Position numbers and translations under genes: made by a program. Below are positions 6,262 through 6,322 of a stretch of DNA of 6,322 bases, one piece after another. Source of the DNA: Gammaproteobacteria bacterium. GTDB taxonomy: Bacteria > Pseudomonadota > Gammaproteobacteria > Chromatiales > Chromatiaceae. Under the pieces are notes generated by a model. It saw only the letters and a list, made by a program, of their open reading frames with translations. It ran no database searches and was not told where the DNA came from. Within the stretch, counting starts at the first letter, position 1. The number at the start of each line of letters is the position of its first letter. The stretch is from NCBI GenBank assembly GCA_030594925.1, contig JAUVEG010000083.1, positions 1 to 6,322 of the forward strand. Reading direction: 5' to 3'.

Positions 6262-6322
6262 ATGCATTTCAAACTGATTCTGGTTCTCGTGGAGGACTCT
6301 CATACGGAGGCGGTGCTGGATG
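6262..6322 (+). CDS. P-II-like nitrogen-regulator family protein (5' part only)
   Basis: Only the first 20 residues are in the window: MHFKLILVLVEDSHTEAVLD. The pattern of a hydrophobic first strand followed by a VED turn and a helix starting T-E-A-V-L fits the ferredoxin-like start of P-II superfamily proteins. It is not a canonical GlnB/GlnK, which begin with a MKKIEAIIKPFKL-type sequence. The T-loop and nucleotide-binding residues are beyond the window. The 2-base gap to the DUF1538 gene and the strong Shine-Dalgarno place it in the same operon. By analogy with GlnK-AmtB and SbtB-SbtA, it may bind nucleotides and gate the neighbouring membrane proteins (inference). Confidence 0.6.
   Translation, partial: MHFKLILVLVEDSHTEAVLD

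Overview
This is a gammaproteobacterial chromosomal window. The main evidence is the conserved minus-strand order aroQ-accB-accC-prmA together with typical gammaproteobacterial RimO, AccC and AccB sequences. Genus cannot be fixed from this sequence. The unusual load of short intergenic repeats, together with a paired DUF1538 plus P-II locus, is compatible with an environmental (for example marine or sulfur-oxidising) lineage, but that is a guess.

Layout: the C-terminal half of rimO (+) enters from the left and ends at 649. A 316-base gap to the convergent prmA is mostly an inverted-repeat element (680-948) that carries a second inverted-repeat element inside it (744-873). The minus-strand cluster then runs, in transcription order, aroQ (4345-3911), accB (3899-3417), accC (3404-2061) and prmA (1856-966). 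The first three genes are tightly packed (gaps of 11 and 12 bases, each with a clear Shine-Dalgarno) and make 3-dehydroquinase plus two of the acetyl-CoA carboxylase subunits. The 204-base accC-prmA gap is almost all repeats: a degenerate heptad array, a double-hairpin palindrome and a second heptad cluster. A candidate sigma-70 promoter for the cluster lies at 4374-4402.

The divergent gap 4346-4745 holds that promoter and then a 219-base island (4472-4690) built almost entirely from 7-base units of the form TGNNNAC. The units are in one orientation on the left and inverted in a near-perfect expanded array on the right. From 4746 rightwards, on the plus strand, there are two paralogous DUF1538 membrane proteins that overlap by 4 bases, followed 2 bases later by the start of a P-II-like signalling protein that runs off the window. 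These three genes look like one operon: a two-subunit uncharacterised membrane protein, possibly a transporter, under P-II-like control.

The most interesting items are the split DUF1538 pair with its P-II-like partner, and the TGNNNAC heptad family, which occurs at two separate loci in this window and leaves open reading frames in all six frames.
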